The notes: generated from the sequence alone by a model not told the origin. DNA of 64,000 nt from Sphingobacteriales bacterium 46-32 (GCA_001898485.1 MKTY01000008.1:1-64000), one strand, 5' to 3'; positions 24,251 through 33,536 are shown, counted from the stretch's first letter. Made by a program: numbers and translations.

Positions 24251-24790
24251 CTATCGTCCGCGCAGACGCTCAACCTGACGCTTATGCAGATATACCTGGA
24301 AGCCTACATTCATAGCAAAACCACCGCCACCGGGCAAACTGTTGTACTTGGTATGATCGTAGCCGAGCACTGCATCGAGAGACACATGACTGCTTAGGAA
24401 AATGGCAGCACCGCCACCGAGAAAATAGTTGGTACCATTATTAGTGGAAGAGGTATTATTCACTTTTGTCTTCGAACTGATAAAATTAAAATTGCCCTGC
24501 ACAATCGGACGTACATTGGCGCTGGTAAAATAATAGCGCACGTATGGTCCGAGGCCAAATGCTGTGGTTTTGATCAGTCCTTCTTTTGTATAACTGAGTG
24601 TAACATTGGCGCCCACTGCCAGGTTTTTGATTATAAATGCCGCTGCGTTGGGGGTCAGTGATATCCGGGTGTTATTGTCAGATGTATTTAGGTTAAAACT
24701 TCCACCTACCAGCCAGTCGCCTTTTTCCGTTTGAGCCCATGCCGGTGCTGTAAATGCTGCCAGCATCATAATCAGGATTGTCTTTTTCAT
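24251..24790 (-). CDS. Porin-family outer membrane beta-barrel protein
   Basis: 179-aa secreted protein (from ATG 24790): signal peptide ending APAWAQ, then EKGDWLVGGSF and eight or so amphipathic strands; ends with FAMNVGFQVYLHKRQVERLRGR, so a basic tail follows the last barrel strand. Probably an 8-stranded outer-membrane barrel of unknown function, paralogous in layout to 9691-10230. I reject the longer start at 24811 because the promoter box TATCTTTG (24816-24809) overlaps it and the signal peptide starts at MKKT. It is 45 nt downstream of the SprT-like gene but has its own promoter. Confidence 0.85.
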   Translation of the reverse strand: MKKTILIMMLAAFTAPAWAQTEKGDWLVGGSFNLNTSDNNTRISLTPNAAAFIIKNLAVGANVTLSYTKEGLIKTTAFGLGPYVRYYFTSANVRPIVQGNFNFISSKTKVNNTSSTNNGTNYFLGGGAAIFLSSHVSLDAVLGYDHTKYNSLPGGGGFAMNVGFQVYLHKRQVERLRGR

Positions 24791-24808
24791 AAAGGTTGTT
24801 TTAGAACA

Positions 24809-24816
24809 CAAAGATA
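24809..24816 (-). promoter_or_regulatory. Promoter -7 box TATCTTTG
   Basis: Exact TAnnTTTG on the minus strand, 18 nt before the ATG at 24790; it sits between the SprT-like stop (24836) and the barrel gene. Confidence 0.55.
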
Positions 24817-24835
24817 ATAAAGCCTTTATGAAAGT

Positions 24836-25462
24836 TCAGCTAAGCGGCCACACTTCATACACCGGACTAAAAAGATAGAGTTTGCCGGTTTTCACTTCCA
24901 GGCACCGGAAGCGCTTGCGCAGTCGTTCACCTTTCTGAAAGATGCGTCCGTCTGCCGTGCGAAACAATGCCTGCGGCGGCAACTCTTCTACAAGTTTTAA
25001 CTGGGCATCCTTCTTATTGGTATCATACCGGCGCAGTACACGCATTAATCCTTCCTCGGCACAGGTACTTGCCCCCGGGTTATGCAGCGAGCGCAGCAAT
25101 TCGTCTTTTATATCGGCCGGAAAAACTTCCTGTGTAAGAAACCGGGCCAGCAGCCGGCCATAAATGTTTTTCCATTCCCGGCCGTGTGCCGATACGGCAT
25201 GTCCATGCTGCTCGAAGGTGAGTAAATGGGCCAGTTCATGCAGCAGTGTTATAAGGAAAGAATAGGGGTTCAGATTGCCATTGACGCTGATGCGGTGGTT
25301 GCTGCTGGCCGTACGGTGACGGTAATCGCCCAGAATTGATTTCCGCTCCCGGGCTACTGTAAGATGCACTTTGTGTTGCTGCAAAAATTCGAGCACCGCC
25401 GGATAAGTGTCCGGCGGCAGGAATGCCTGCAACTCTCCCATCGGTACTTCTTTCTTAGCCAT
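24836..25462 (-). CDS. SprT-like zinc metalloprotease-fold protein
   Basis: 208-aa protein with the zinc motif LLHELAHLL (His75, Glu76, His79) and a downstream HGREWKNIYGRLL block, as in SprT/Spartan-like domains. In eukaryotes Spartan degrades DNA-protein crosslinks; bacterial SprT proteins remain uncharacterised, so the role is open. The C-terminal part (FQKGERLRKRFRCLEVKTGKLYLFSP) reads like the small beta-domain that ends this family. Its start overlaps the upstream AtpI-like gene by 8 nt, so the two are translationally coupled; it is the last gene of the 26954-24836 operon. Confidence 0.88.
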   Translation of the reverse strand: MAKKEVPMGELQAFLPPDTYPAVLEFLQQHKVHLTVARERKSILGDYRHRTASSNHRISVNGNLNPYSFLITLLHELAHLLTFEQHGHAVSAHGREWKNIYGRLLARFLTQEVFPADIKDELLRSLHNPGASTCAEEGLMRVLRRYDTNKKDAQLKLVEELPPQALFRTADGRIFQKGERLRKRFRCLEVKTGKLYLFSPVYEVWPLS

Positions 25463-25856
25463 TCTTTTTCTGCTTCAGCAGCTGCAGCAATGCACGAACT
25501 TCTATGACGGTATATACTACATAAAGTCCCATGCAGGCAATGAGTGCGGGTTTATTGACCTTATCGCGTACTGCTATGATATAGGCAAACGCGGCAACGG
25601 CGATAACAAAAAATTTAATAATAAAGCCGGCGTATACCGACCGCACAAAAACATTGGGATTGGGATCATCGAAGCTGCGGCGCGTCAGTATAAAAGAAAT
25701 CAGGATCACCAGAAACACTATAAAGTTTCCGGTGATCAGCACCCGCGTATCCAGGCCCTTTTGAGTGAGCCAGGAATTGGCCAGTAAAAAACCGGCATTC
25801 AGTAATAAAAATAAAACAAAGAGGGGTCGAAGGGGTTTGAAATGGTCATTTCTCAT
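25455..25856 (-). CDS. Small four-helix membrane protein (AtpI-operon type)
   Basis: 133-aa membrane protein with four predicted helices (about 9-29, 38-57, 71-93, 101-122). In Bacteroidota a protein of this kind usually follows AtpZ/AtpI and precedes atpB in the ATP synthase operon; that is how I identify it, with no conserved catalytic residues to check. It overlaps the AtpZ-like gene upstream by 11 nt and the SprT-like gene downstream by 8 nt. No ATP synthase subunit genes follow here, which is unusual for this pair. The function is probably assembly- or ion-related, by inference only. Confidence 0.7.
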   Translation of the reverse strand: MRNDHFKPLRPLFVLFLLLNAGFLLANSWLTQKGLDTRVLITGNFIVFLVILISFILTRRSFDDPNPNVFVRSVYAGFIIKFFVIAVAAFAYIIAVRDKVNKPALIACMGLYVVYTVIEVRALLQLLKQKKNG

Positions 25857-26082
25857 TATCGCCAGTATTTCCAGTTTGCCGGATCAGTTTATAAAATATC
25901 AATCCTATTACCAGCAAAGGTAATACAGAAGCAAACAACGGCGATACATGCAGCCATTGATCGGTTTTAAGCCCAATAAAAACGGCTCCGCCAATGGCAA
26001 CCAGCAGCTGCATCCCTAACCCCATATAGCGCATCCAGCCATTAGGATCACTGGAGTATGGCTTCTTTTTCGGCTTTTCCAT
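25846..26082 (-). CDS. AtpZ/AtpI-family small membrane protein
   Basis: 78-aa protein with two membrane helices: WMRYMGLGMQLLVAIGGAVFIGLKTDQWL and SPLFASVLPLLVIGLIFYKLI. The G-x-G-M-Q-L/G layout of helix 1 and the two-helix plan match AtpZ/AtpI proteins, which help insert Mg2+ or assemble the c-ring of F-type ATP synthase. The true start is ATG 26082 (MEKPKKKPY...), not 26139, because the longer N-terminus is just the end of the bactofilin gene in another frame. It overlaps bactofilin by 35 nt. Confidence 0.82.
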   Translation of the reverse strand: MEKPKKKPYSSDPNGWMRYMGLGMQLLVAIGGAVFIGLKTDQWLHVSPLFASVLPLLVIGLIFYKLIRQTGNTGDNEK

Positions 26083-26482
26083 TTCGCTGACTGGCCTCCA
26101 GTACGGGTGTGGCGGCTCCGCCCATATGACACTGACCATTGAACGTGGCAGAAGGTTCTACCTGCAGTTTGCCTGCATAGATGTTACCGTTCACGGTACA
26201 GTCGCCGCGTAATTGAAGAAGATCCTTTACTTTGATATTTCCGGCTACTTTACCAATTACATCGGCCTGCAGGCCGGTAATATCACCTTCCACGGCACCA
26301 TTGGCGCCTACTACAACCTTGGCCGTGCTATGAATATTGCCTACAATGGTGCCATCTATACGAAGATCACTGTTGCTATGAATATCGCCTTTGAGCGTGG
26401 TGCCGGCACCAATGAGTGTAGTGCCATTGCCAGCGCTGGTTTTTTCAGGTTGCATGTCGGTTTTGTTTTTGGAGTTAAACAT
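26048..26482 (-). CDS. Bactofilin
   Basis: 144-aa polymer-forming cytoskeletal protein of the bactofilin (DUF583) family. Its core, about residues 20-110, is a run of short beta-helix turns with the family rhythm: GTTLKGDIHSNSDLRIDG, TIVGNIHSTAKVVVGANG, VEGDI, GKVAGNIKVKDLLQLRG, VNGNIYAGKLQVEP. Flexible ends flank the core. Start ATG 26482 is chosen because family members begin with a short polar tail (MFNSKNK); the in-frame ATG at 26509 would overextend it. Bactofilins usually work with LytM/M23 peptidases in cell shape; here the gene upstream is a short M23-N-terminus homologue. Confidence 0.92.
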   Translation of the reverse strand: MFNSKNKTDMQPEKTSAGNGTTLIGAGTTLKGDIHSNSDLRIDGTIVGNIHSTAKVVVGANGAVEGDITGLQADVIGKVAGNIKVKDLLQLRGDCTVNGNIYAGKLQVEPSATFNGQCHMGGAATPVLEASQRNGKAEKEAILQ

Positions 26483-26561
26483 AGATATTTGGGTTTTACA
26501 AAAAGTCAATCCTGATCAACCACCACTCTGCTCCTGATAGCCGGGCTATCTTACCAATTGC

Positions 26562-26954
26562 TCAATCATCTGAAATATCATCGGGCGGCATTTGCAACTG
26601 AACGGTATCCAGCGCTGCTGCGTCGCCCCGCAACACTTTACGCACATTTTCAATATAACCTTCCTGATATTGTACCTGCTTTTCCAGCGCATCGGCCCGG
26701 TATTTCAACTGCCGGTATTCGCGCCCAACCCGTAAATCGTCGTATCCGGGGATATAGTATTTTAACGGCGTAAAAACAATCAGGGCCACAGTCAGGCCCA
26801 CTAACACCACAAAAATTGTGCACAAACCGACATAAACGCTCAGGCGGGACAATTTAAAAGTGACCACTTCTTCATACGTATCATCATTCATCACCACCAA
26901 ACGGTAGCGGTTCCGAAGCCGTTTTAGTGTAGATGATTCATCAAGTTTTGCCAT
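26562..26954 (-). CDS. Membrane-anchored homologue of the M23 peptidase N-terminus, no peptidase domain
   Basis: 130-aa protein: basic N-terminus RLRNRYRLVVMNDDTYEE, one membrane helix (about 38-62), VFTPLKYYIPGY and a periplasmic coiled coil (about 75-105). This layout is that of Bacteroidota M23 (LytM) cell-wall peptidases that sit next to bactofilin, but the protein stops at about 130 residues, where the peptidase would begin. No zinc motif (HxxxD, HxH) is present and the following 80 nt cannot hold it. The truncated form may be a genuine bactofilin-binding anchor, as the N-terminal tail of such peptidases binds bactofilin in other bacteria (established for LmdC). Its role here is inferred. 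Confidence 0.75.
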   Translation of the reverse strand: MAKLDESSTLKRLRNRYRLVVMNDDTYEEVVTFKLSRLSVYVGLCTIFVVLVGLTVALIVFTPLKYYIPGYDDLRVGREYRQLKYRADALEKQVQYQEGYIENVRKVLRGDAAALDTVQLQMPPDDISDD

Positions 26955-26973
26955 AGTCGGGATTTATGGTGGC

Positions 26974-26981
26974 TAAAGGTA
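26974..26981 (-). promoter_or_regulatory. Promoter -7 box TACCTTTA of the bactofilin operon
   Basis: One base off TAnnTTTG, 19 nt before ATG 26954; it would serve the five-gene operon down to 24836. Confidence 0.4.
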
Positions 26982-27098
26982 AGAAAATGAGCGAGGTTTC
27001 GCACTATTACAGAACTCCCAAACACTGAAAAAAATTGCCCTACTTTTATACTAAAATATTTGAAATTCAGTTATTAAGGACTTAGTTTGCGCCACACC

Positions 27099-30000
27099 AT
27101 GTTATCTTTTCGCCATACAGCCTTCCGGTTTCTGATTCCACTGCTGCTTAGTGTACTGGCTACCACTGCTTTTGGTCAGTATGGCTTCTCTTTTGACATC
27201 AAAAAACCAAAAGAGTTCGAGAATCGGGTATTGCGCTCTGAAAAACCGCAGAAAAAATTTACTGCCCCCCGTCGCTTCATCCAGAATACCGTCTCACATT
27301 ACAATTATTTTTTTAATGCCAACAATAAACTGAATGAGGTCATCAGCCGGGCCAAACTTTCATTTAAGGAAGACTACGCCCGGTTGCTCCCCTTTTATAA
27401 CTACAGCCTCGATGTAACAGCTGCCGACAGCCTCGAGCTCGATTCGGTTTCCTTCAAAGCCCAGACCGGCATTGTACTCCATGATCTGCGCAGCGACTGG
27501 GCCGACAATCTCTATCTGCTCTGGGGTGCCAGTTATTATCTAAAAAAACAATTTGACTCAGCATACCTGATGTTTCAGTTTATCAACTATGCCTTTGCTA
27601 CCAAAGAAAAGGATGGTTATTATCTGACAATCGGAAGTGCCCGCGATGGCAATAGCGCTAACAGCATTGCCACCAAAGAAAAAAACTCACTGCCCCGGCG
27701 ACTTTTCAGTGAGCCACCCAGCCGCAACGATGCTTTTATCTGGCAGGTACGCAATTACCTGATGCAGGACAAATATGCGGAAGCATCCAGTCTTATACTG
27801 GCACTCAGAAATGATACCGCATTCCCATCGCGGCTGCGCAAAGACCTGGAAGAAGTACAGGCCTATTATTTTTACCGGCAAAAGGCATGGGACAGCACCG
27901 CTGCCCACCTGGAACTGGCGCTGGACAATGCTACCAATAAACAGGAACGCGCCCGCTGGGAATACCTGCTGGGACAGCTTTATGAAAAACAGGGCCGGCT
28001 GGAACAGTCTGCCGATTTTTATGGTAAAGCTATTGCCCATACTACCGACCCGATCATGGATGTATATGCCCGCCTGGGTCTGGTGAGGGTTGATAAGGAA
28101 GAAGGAGTGGATGCCATTGCAAAAAATATCGCCTCCCTGGAGCGCATGGCAAAACGGGACAAGTATGTTGACTACCGCGACATCATCTACTACATGGCGG
28201 CACAAATGGAACTTGAACGCAACAACACTGATGCCGCTATAAACCTGTTGCTAAAAAGTACACGCTATATCAGCAACAACCAGGAGCAACGCAATAAAGC
28301 ATTTTTGCAACTGGCTGATCTCTGTTATAACCAACGGCTTTACCGCCCCGCCCGCAATTTTTACGACAGCGTACAGCTCGGCGATCCGGGTATTACCGAT
28401 CCCGATGCCATCATGGCCCGAAAAGCAGTATTGATCAGAGTAGTCAATGACCTCGATGTACTGCACCGGCAGGACAGTGCCCAATACCTGGCCAGCCTCC
28501 CTGAAGATGAACGTCGCGGCATTGTACGTAAGATCGCACGACAGTTAAGACGCCAGCAGGGACTGAAAGAAGAAGAAGGCATTGTAAGTACAGGCTCTAC
28601 CCTGAATCCGCAACAACAAAACGCCACCAGTCTTTTCTCCGATAACAAAAAGGGTGAATGGTATTTCTATAATGCCACATTGAGACAAAGGGGGCAGACA
28701 GAATTTAAAACCCGTTGGGGCACCCGCCCCAATACAGACAACTGGCGGCGCAGCGCAGCACAGGCCGCAGGACTACGCAACAGTCAGAATGAAAATATGG
28801 ATCCGGTTAAGTCCGGGGCCTATTCCGGCATTAATACAGGCGCTATCAGCACAGAAATTACTTTCGATGCGCTATATGACCGGCTTCCTCTTACGGAAGA
28901 AAAGATGAAACAATCGCAGGATTCTGTGATGAATGCACTGTTCAGCCTGGGCAACACCCTGGTACAGGAGCTCGATGACTGCCGTACCGGTACAGACACC
29001 CTCGAATCATTGCGGATGCGCTTCCCTGACCATCCCAAAATGGACCAGGTATTGTTCAGCCTTTATTATTGCTATCGTAAAAACGGCGAAAATCTCAAAG
29101 CCACTGCGGTGAAACAGCTGATGAATGAAAACTTCAGTCACAGCAACCTCACAGCTATCGTCACCACTGGTAAAGACCCGCAGGGTAAAAGCCGCAATGA
29201 CGAAGCCACACGCGCCTACGAGCGTGTATATGATCAGTTTATCGAAGGCAATTTTACTGACGCCATAGCGCAGAAGAAGAAACTCGACAGCACTTATGGC
29301 CGCACTTTCTGGACACCGCAATTATTGTATATAGAAGCTGTATACTATATAAAACAACGCGAAGACTCCACAGCAAAGGTTGTTTTACGCAATATCATCA
29401 GCCAGTTTGCGGGTCAGCCTCTTGCCGAAAAAGCCACAACCATGCTCGATGTGCTGAATCGCCGTGCCGAGATTGAAGAGGAATTGCGCAACCTGGTCAT
29501 CGTAATGCCTGCAGAAGATACTGCCAGAAAAGTGGCACCTCCTGTCACCTACAATCCGCCACCGCAGGTTGTTACTCCTCCTCCAACCGATACTGTTGCT
29601 GCTGAACCGGTCAAAAAACCGCTGCAGAAACCCGTATCGGCCATACCGGACTCAGGCTCTACCCGTGCACTTCGTGATACCGCCCAAAAAGGACGCACTA
29701 CAGCCGATTCTATGCTCAACAAACCCGCTGTACAACTGCAAACACTCAGTTATCAGTATAATGCTACTGCACCTCATTACGTAGTCATACTGCTCAATAA
29801 GGTAGACCCTGTGTTTGTACGCGAAGCCCGCAATGCTTTTGCGATTTATAACCGCAACAACTATTCTGGCAAGCCACTGGAAGCCGAACTGCTTGATATG
29901 GATGCAGACAACCGCTTAATCCTTATTAATCCGTTTGTAAATGCAGAAGAAGCCCTGGCCTATGTGGACCGAGCCCGTCCCAAAACGCCCACTGAAATAC

Positions 30001-30131
30001 TGCCCTGGCTGCGCGGCGGCAAATACAGCTTCCTGATCATTTCGGCACCTAACCTTGAATTGCTCAAAAACTACAAGGACATAGACAAATACAAACAGTT
30101 CCTGGACAAGAACTTGCCCGGTAAGTTCTGA
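27099..30131 (+). CDS. porW: Type IX secretion accessory protein, PorW/SprE type, with TPR
   Basis: About 1010-aa secreted protein with a signal peptide (1-27, ending TAFGQ) but no lipobox Cys. The N-terminal third carries tetratricopeptide-like repeats in the range 40-460 (for example SHYNYFFNANNKLNEVISRAK, YLLGQLYEKQGRLEQSADFYGKAI). The C-terminal about 120 residues fit the PorW/SprE C-domain: HYVVILLNKVDPVFVREARNAF, then ILINPFVNAEEALAYVDRA. PorW (SprE) is needed for type IX secretion and gliding in this phylum and contacts the PorKLMN motor. I prefer ATG 27099 over the TTG at 27087, since TTTG there belongs to the promoter. Other type IX genes are not in the window. Confidence 0.86.
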   Translation: MLSFRHTAFRFLIPLLLSVLATTAFGQYGFSFDIKKPKEFENRVLRSEKPQKKFTAPRRFIQNTVSHYNYFFNANNKLNEVISRAKLSFKEDYARLLPFYNYSLDVTAADSLELDSVSFKAQTGIVLHDLRSDWADNLYLLWGASYYLKKQFDSAYLMFQFINYAFATKEKDGYYLTIGSARDGNSANSIATKEKNSLPRRLFSEPPSRNDAFIWQVRNYLMQDKYAEASSLILALRNDTAFPSRLRKDLEEVQAYYFYRQKAWDSTAAHLELALDNATNKQERARWEYLLGQLYEKQGRLEQSADFYGKAIAHTTDPIMDVYARLGLVRVDKEEGVDAIAKNIASLERMAKRDKYVDYRDIIYYMAAQMELERNNTDAAINLLLKSTRYISNNQEQRNKAFLQLADLCYNQRLYRPARNFYDSVQLGDPGITDPDAIMARKAVLIRVVNDLDVLHRQDSAQYLASLPEDERRGIVRKIARQLRRQQGLKEEEGIVSTGSTLNPQQQNATSLFSDNKKGEWYFYNATLRQRGQTEFKTRWGTRPNTDNWRRSAAQAAGLRNSQNENMDPVKSGAYSGINTGAISTEITFDALYDRLPLTEEKMKQSQDSVMNALFSLGNTLVQELDDCRTGTDTLESLRMRFPDHPKMDQVLFSLYYCYRKNGENLKATAVKQLMNENFSHSNLTAIVTTGKDPQGKSRNDEATRAYERVYDQFIEGNFTDAIAQKKKLDSTYGRTFWTPQLLYIEAVYYIKQREDSTAKVVLRNIISQFAGQPLAEKATTMLDVLNRRAEIEEELRNLVIVMPAEDTARKVAPPVTYNPPPQVVTPPPTDTVAAEPVKKPLQKPVSAIPDSGSTRALRDTAQKGRTTADSMLNKPAVQLQTLSYQYNATAPHYVVILLNKVDPVFVREARNAFAIYNRNNYSGKPLEAELLDMDADNRLILINPFVNAEEALAYVDRARPKTPTEILPWLRGGKYSFLIISAPNLELLKNYKDIDKYKQFLDKNLPGKF

Positions 30132-30241
30132 TACCTTTCTTTTGCTTTAGGAAAAAATTAATTGCCGGCAGCCGCCAGCCGGATCAGATTTTGTTAATTT
30201 CGGTTTGCTGAAAAATGGGCCTGGCCCTTATACATCTAACT

Positions 30242-32659
30242 ATGAAAAAAGCTGTTCGTATTTTCTGGCGCCTCTTCCTGATCGGTTTTGGCGGTTTTGT
30301 ACTCCTGATTATCCTCGCCAATTTTGGTGTATTTGGTAAAATGCCATCACTGAAAGAGCTGGAAAACCCCGCTATTCAGCAGGCTTCGGAAGTCTTTGCT
30401 ATTGATGGCACGCTGATGGGTAAATATTATACTGAGCGCGGCAACCGCAGCAATGTGAAATACCGCGACATTTCACCCAATGTGATCAACGCCCTGGTAG
30501 CTACCGAGGACGAACGCTTTTACGATCACTCCGGCATTGACACCAAATCTACCCTTCGGGCTGTATTTACAATGGGTCGCCAGGGTGGCGGCAGTACCAT
30601 CACCCAGCAACTGGCCAAGGCCCTGCTCGATCAGGGCAGCAAGAACTTCCTGAACAGGATGGTAGAAAAACTCAAGGAATGGATCATTGCGGTAAAACTG
30701 GAACGCAATTTCACCAAAGAAGAAATAATCACGCTTTATCTGAATGCCGTTCCTTTTGGCGATAATGTATACGGTATCCGCAATGCTGCCCGTACATTTT
30801 TCCAGAAAGAACCCGATCGCCTCAAAGTTGAGGAAGCAGCGGTACTCATCGGCATGCTCAAAGGGAATTTCATTTACAATCCCCGACGCAACCCCAAAGC
30901 AGCCCTGGAGCGCCGTAATGTGGTCCTCAACCAAATGGTAGTAAACGGAAAACTCAGTGAAGCCGAAGCCGACAAACTGAAAAAGACACCCATCAATCTC
31001 AATTATAACAAGCTGAATGAGAATACCGGTTATGCCCCTTATTTCCGCGAAATATTAAAAGATGAAGTACGCAATGCCCTCAAAGGACTCGAAAAGCCCG
31101 ATGGCGGCTCGTATGATATCTATCGGGATGGTCTCAAGATCTATACCACCATCAACCCTCGTATGCAGGAATATGCCGAAGAAGCCGTAGCCATGCAGCT
31201 GCCTATTCTCCAAAAAAATCTCAACGCACTTTCCTATATCCGCAATGGCAGTGTATGGAAAAACCATGAAGATGTGTTGCAAAAGCAGATGAAGGCGAGT
31301 GACCGCTGGCGCAACCTGGCCGATGACGGACTGAGCGATAAAGAAATCAAAGCTACTTTCTATCAGAAGGTGCCCATGAAAGTATTTGCCTGGAATTCCA
31401 GGCTCGAAAAAGATACTGTAATGACTCCTTATGACTCCATCAAATACCATCGCCAGATGATTCAGACCTCCTTTATGGTGATGGATCCGGTGACGGGTGA
31501 AGTCAAAGCCTGGGTAGGCGGCATCAACTTCAAAACCTTCAAGTTTGATCATGCCAATATCAATACAAAACGACAGGTAGGATCAACGATCAAACCCCTG
31601 TTGTATATGCAGGCTATGGAAGACCGCGGGTTTGGCCCCGAGACCGAAGTAGTGGATCAGCAGCAGGATTTTGGCAACAAACAACTGGTACCTGCCACGT
31701 CCAAAAAGTGCAGTGGGCAAACCATGACCATGGCGAGTGCACTGGCCTATTCACGAAACTGTGCTACGGCTTATATCATGAAAGAAGTAGGCCCCCGGGC
31801 TTTCGCTGATTTCCTGAACAGCAAGCTGAATATACCTACCAAAATAGAACCCTACCCTTCTATTGCACTCGGCGCCTGCGATCTTTCCCTGTTTGAAATG
31901 ATGTGGGCCTATACCGTATTTGCCGGCAACGGTTTTACTACCAAACCTTATTTCATCAACCGGATTGAAGACCGTAATGGCAATGTGATAAAACGCTTTG
32001 ACTATAGCGTAAACCGCAAGGAAGCCACCAGCGAGGCCACGGCTTACAAAATGGCCCGCATGATGGAAGGCACGGTCAACTTTGGTACTGCCCGCGGACT
32101 GATGAGCCGCCTGGGTGCTGCCGAGATGGCGGGCAAAACAGGTACTACCAACGATAATGCCGATGCCTGGTACATGGGTTATACTCCGCAGTTGCTGGCC
32201 GGAACCTGGGTAGGCTGCGACGATCGTTTTATCCGCAACGAAGGTGCCGGTGGCTTTGGTGGTGCAGCAGCACGCCCCATTTGGGAAGCCTTTTTTGCCA
32301 AAGTATATGCAGACAAAACCCTGGGTATTGACCGATCGGCGCGTTTTGTAAAACCGGCACAACTCGAAAACGAGATTAACAGTGCTGAAAACATTCCCAG
32401 CGACTTACAGTTTGAACCACCTGCACAAGGCGAAGACCAGGGAATTGGTAACCCTGATGATTACATGAAAATCCCTACCGATTCCAAACCTTTTGTAGAC
32501 GACAATGTACCTCAACCCAAAAAAGACACTGCAAAAGGCCCTGAAAAAAAAACGGAGGCCACTAAGCCAATCGGATCGCCGGTAGAAGAACCCAAAAAGA
32601 AAAAAGGGTTTCTGAATAAACTGTTCGGAAAAAAAGATAAGGACAAAAACAAAAATTAG
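30242..32659 (+). CDS. mrcA: Penicillin-binding protein 1A (bifunctional PBP)
   Basis: 805-aa class A PBP. One membrane anchor (about 7-29), then the glycosyltransferase domain with catalytic Glu89 (ATEDERFYDHSGID) and GGGSTITQQLAK, a linker, then the transpeptidase: SxxK at Ser448 (RQVGSTIKPL), SRN (AYSRNCATAY) and KTG (MAGKTGTTND). It polymerises and crosslinks peptidoglycan at the outer face of the inner membrane. The Lys/Pro-rich tail (last 90 residues) is long and low-complexity. ATG 30242 is chosen over 30215 because the anchor begins at MKKAVR. It lies 111 nt after porW; a strong terminator follows. Confidence 0.95.
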   Translation: MKKAVRIFWRLFLIGFGGFVLLIILANFGVFGKMPSLKELENPAIQQASEVFAIDGTLMGKYYTERGNRSNVKYRDISPNVINALVATEDERFYDHSGIDTKSTLRAVFTMGRQGGGSTITQQLAKALLDQGSKNFLNRMVEKLKEWIIAVKLERNFTKEEIITLYLNAVPFGDNVYGIRNAARTFFQKEPDRLKVEEAAVLIGMLKGNFIYNPRRNPKAALERRNVVLNQMVVNGKLSEAEADKLKKTPINLNYNKLNENTGYAPYFREILKDEVRNALKGLEKPDGGSYDIYRDGLKIYTTINPRMQEYAEEAVAMQLPILQKNLNALSYIRNGSVWKNHEDVLQKQMKASDRWRNLADDGLSDKEIKATFYQKVPMKVFAWNSRLEKDTVMTPYDSIKYHRQMIQTSFMVMDPVTGEVKAWVGGINFKTFKFDHANINTKRQVGSTIKPLLYMQAMEDRGFGPETEVVDQQQDFGNKQLVPATSKKCSGQTMTMASALAYSRNCATAYIMKEVGPRAFADFLNSKLNIPTKIEPYPSIALGACDLSLFEMMWAYTVFAGNGFTTKPYFINRIEDRNGNVIKRFDYSVNRKEATSEATAYKMARMMEGTVNFGTARGLMSRLGAAEMAGKTGTTNDNADAWYMGYTPQLLAGTWVGCDDRFIRNEGAGGFGGAAARPIWEAFFAKVYADKTLGIDRSARFVKPAQLENEINSAENIPSDLQFEPPAQGEDQGIGNPDDYMKIPTDSKPFVDDNVPQPKKDTAKGPEKKTEATKPIGSPVEEPKKKKGFLNKLFGKKDKDKNKN

Positions 32660-32680
32660 AAACCGCATTATTCTCATAGA

Positions 32681-32711
32681 AAACCGGGTGCCGGAAAGGG
32701 CCCGGTTTTTT
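32681..32711 (+). terminator. Terminator after the PBP1A gene
   Basis: AAACCGGG (32681-32688) and CCCGGTTT (32701-32708) pair around a 12-nt loop and run into a T-tract. Confidence 0.8.
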
Positions 32712-32825
32712 GTTTGCCGTCCCCGTGCAGTTGGCCCCCTTTTTTCAACCGTTCACCGGCAGGCTTTTTGCACATATCCCAATTCCCCCTACCTTCATTC
32801 TATCATTCTATCTAAAAAACACCTC

Positions 32826-33536
32826 ATGAAGAAATTATTACTGATGATAGCCACACTGGGCTACCTGAGTGCACAGGCTCAAACGGCTGAAGAAATTGTT
32901 GGAAAATACTCCCAGGCCCTGGGTGGTCTCCAGGCTTTCAACAACGTGAAAACATTGAAAATGTCTGGCTCTATCACCGTTCAGGGTATGGAACTTCCGA
33001 TCACCGTACAGGTGATCAACGGAAAGGCCGTACGCAGCGATGTGGAAGTGATGGGAACCGCTGTAATCAGCTCTTATAAAGATGGTAAAGGCTGGAAACA
33101 AAATCAATTTGCAGGCGCCCCAGATCCTACCGATGTAACGGAAGGCGAACTGGCCGACCTGAAAGCACAGGCTAATGCTTCAAGTATCTTAATGGACTAT
33201 AAAGCCCGTGGTCACAAAATCGAAATGGCCGGAAAAGAAACGGTAGATGGCGTTGAAACATTTAAAATCAAACTTACACAGGGCGATACGCAAAAACCGA
33301 CCACCTTCTACATCAGTACTAAAGACTATGCGCTTATCAAATCGGTAGCCAATATGGAATTGATGGGGCAAAGCATGGATGTGGAAACCTTTTATTCTGA
33401 TCTGAAAGACGTAAATGGCCTCAAGTTTTTCACCACACGTACCCAGAAAGCAGATGGCGAAGAGTTTCAGTCAGTAAAATTTGATAAGATCGAAGTGAAC
33501 GTACCGATTGACGAGAAAATTTTTGATAAACCCTGA
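32826..33536 (+). CDS. Secreted protein, LolA/lipoprotein-sorting-like fold
   Basis: 236-aa secreted protein with a signal peptide (1-18, ending LSAQAQ). The mature part (AEEIVGKYSQALGGLQAFNNVKTLKMSGSI...) resembles Bacteroidota outer-membrane lipoprotein-sorting-protein-like proteins (LolA-type half-barrel), with WKQNQF and TFYISTKDYALIKSV strands. Similar proteins carry lipoproteins or sense processed peptides, but the function here is unknown. ATG 32826 is chosen, not the frame's earlier ATG at 32688, because the signal peptide starts there. It is transcribed separately, between two terminators. Confidence 0.82.
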   Translation: MKKLLLMIATLGYLSAQAQTAEEIVGKYSQALGGLQAFNNVKTLKMSGSITVQGMELPITVQVINGKAVRSDVEVMGTAVISSYKDGKGWKQNQFAGAPDPTDVTEGELADLKAQANASSILMDYKARGHKIEMAGKETVDGVETFKIKLTQGDTQKPTTFYISTKDYALIKSVANMELMGQSMDVETFYSDLKDVNGLKFFTTRTQKADGEEFQSVKFDKIEVNVPIDEKIFDKP

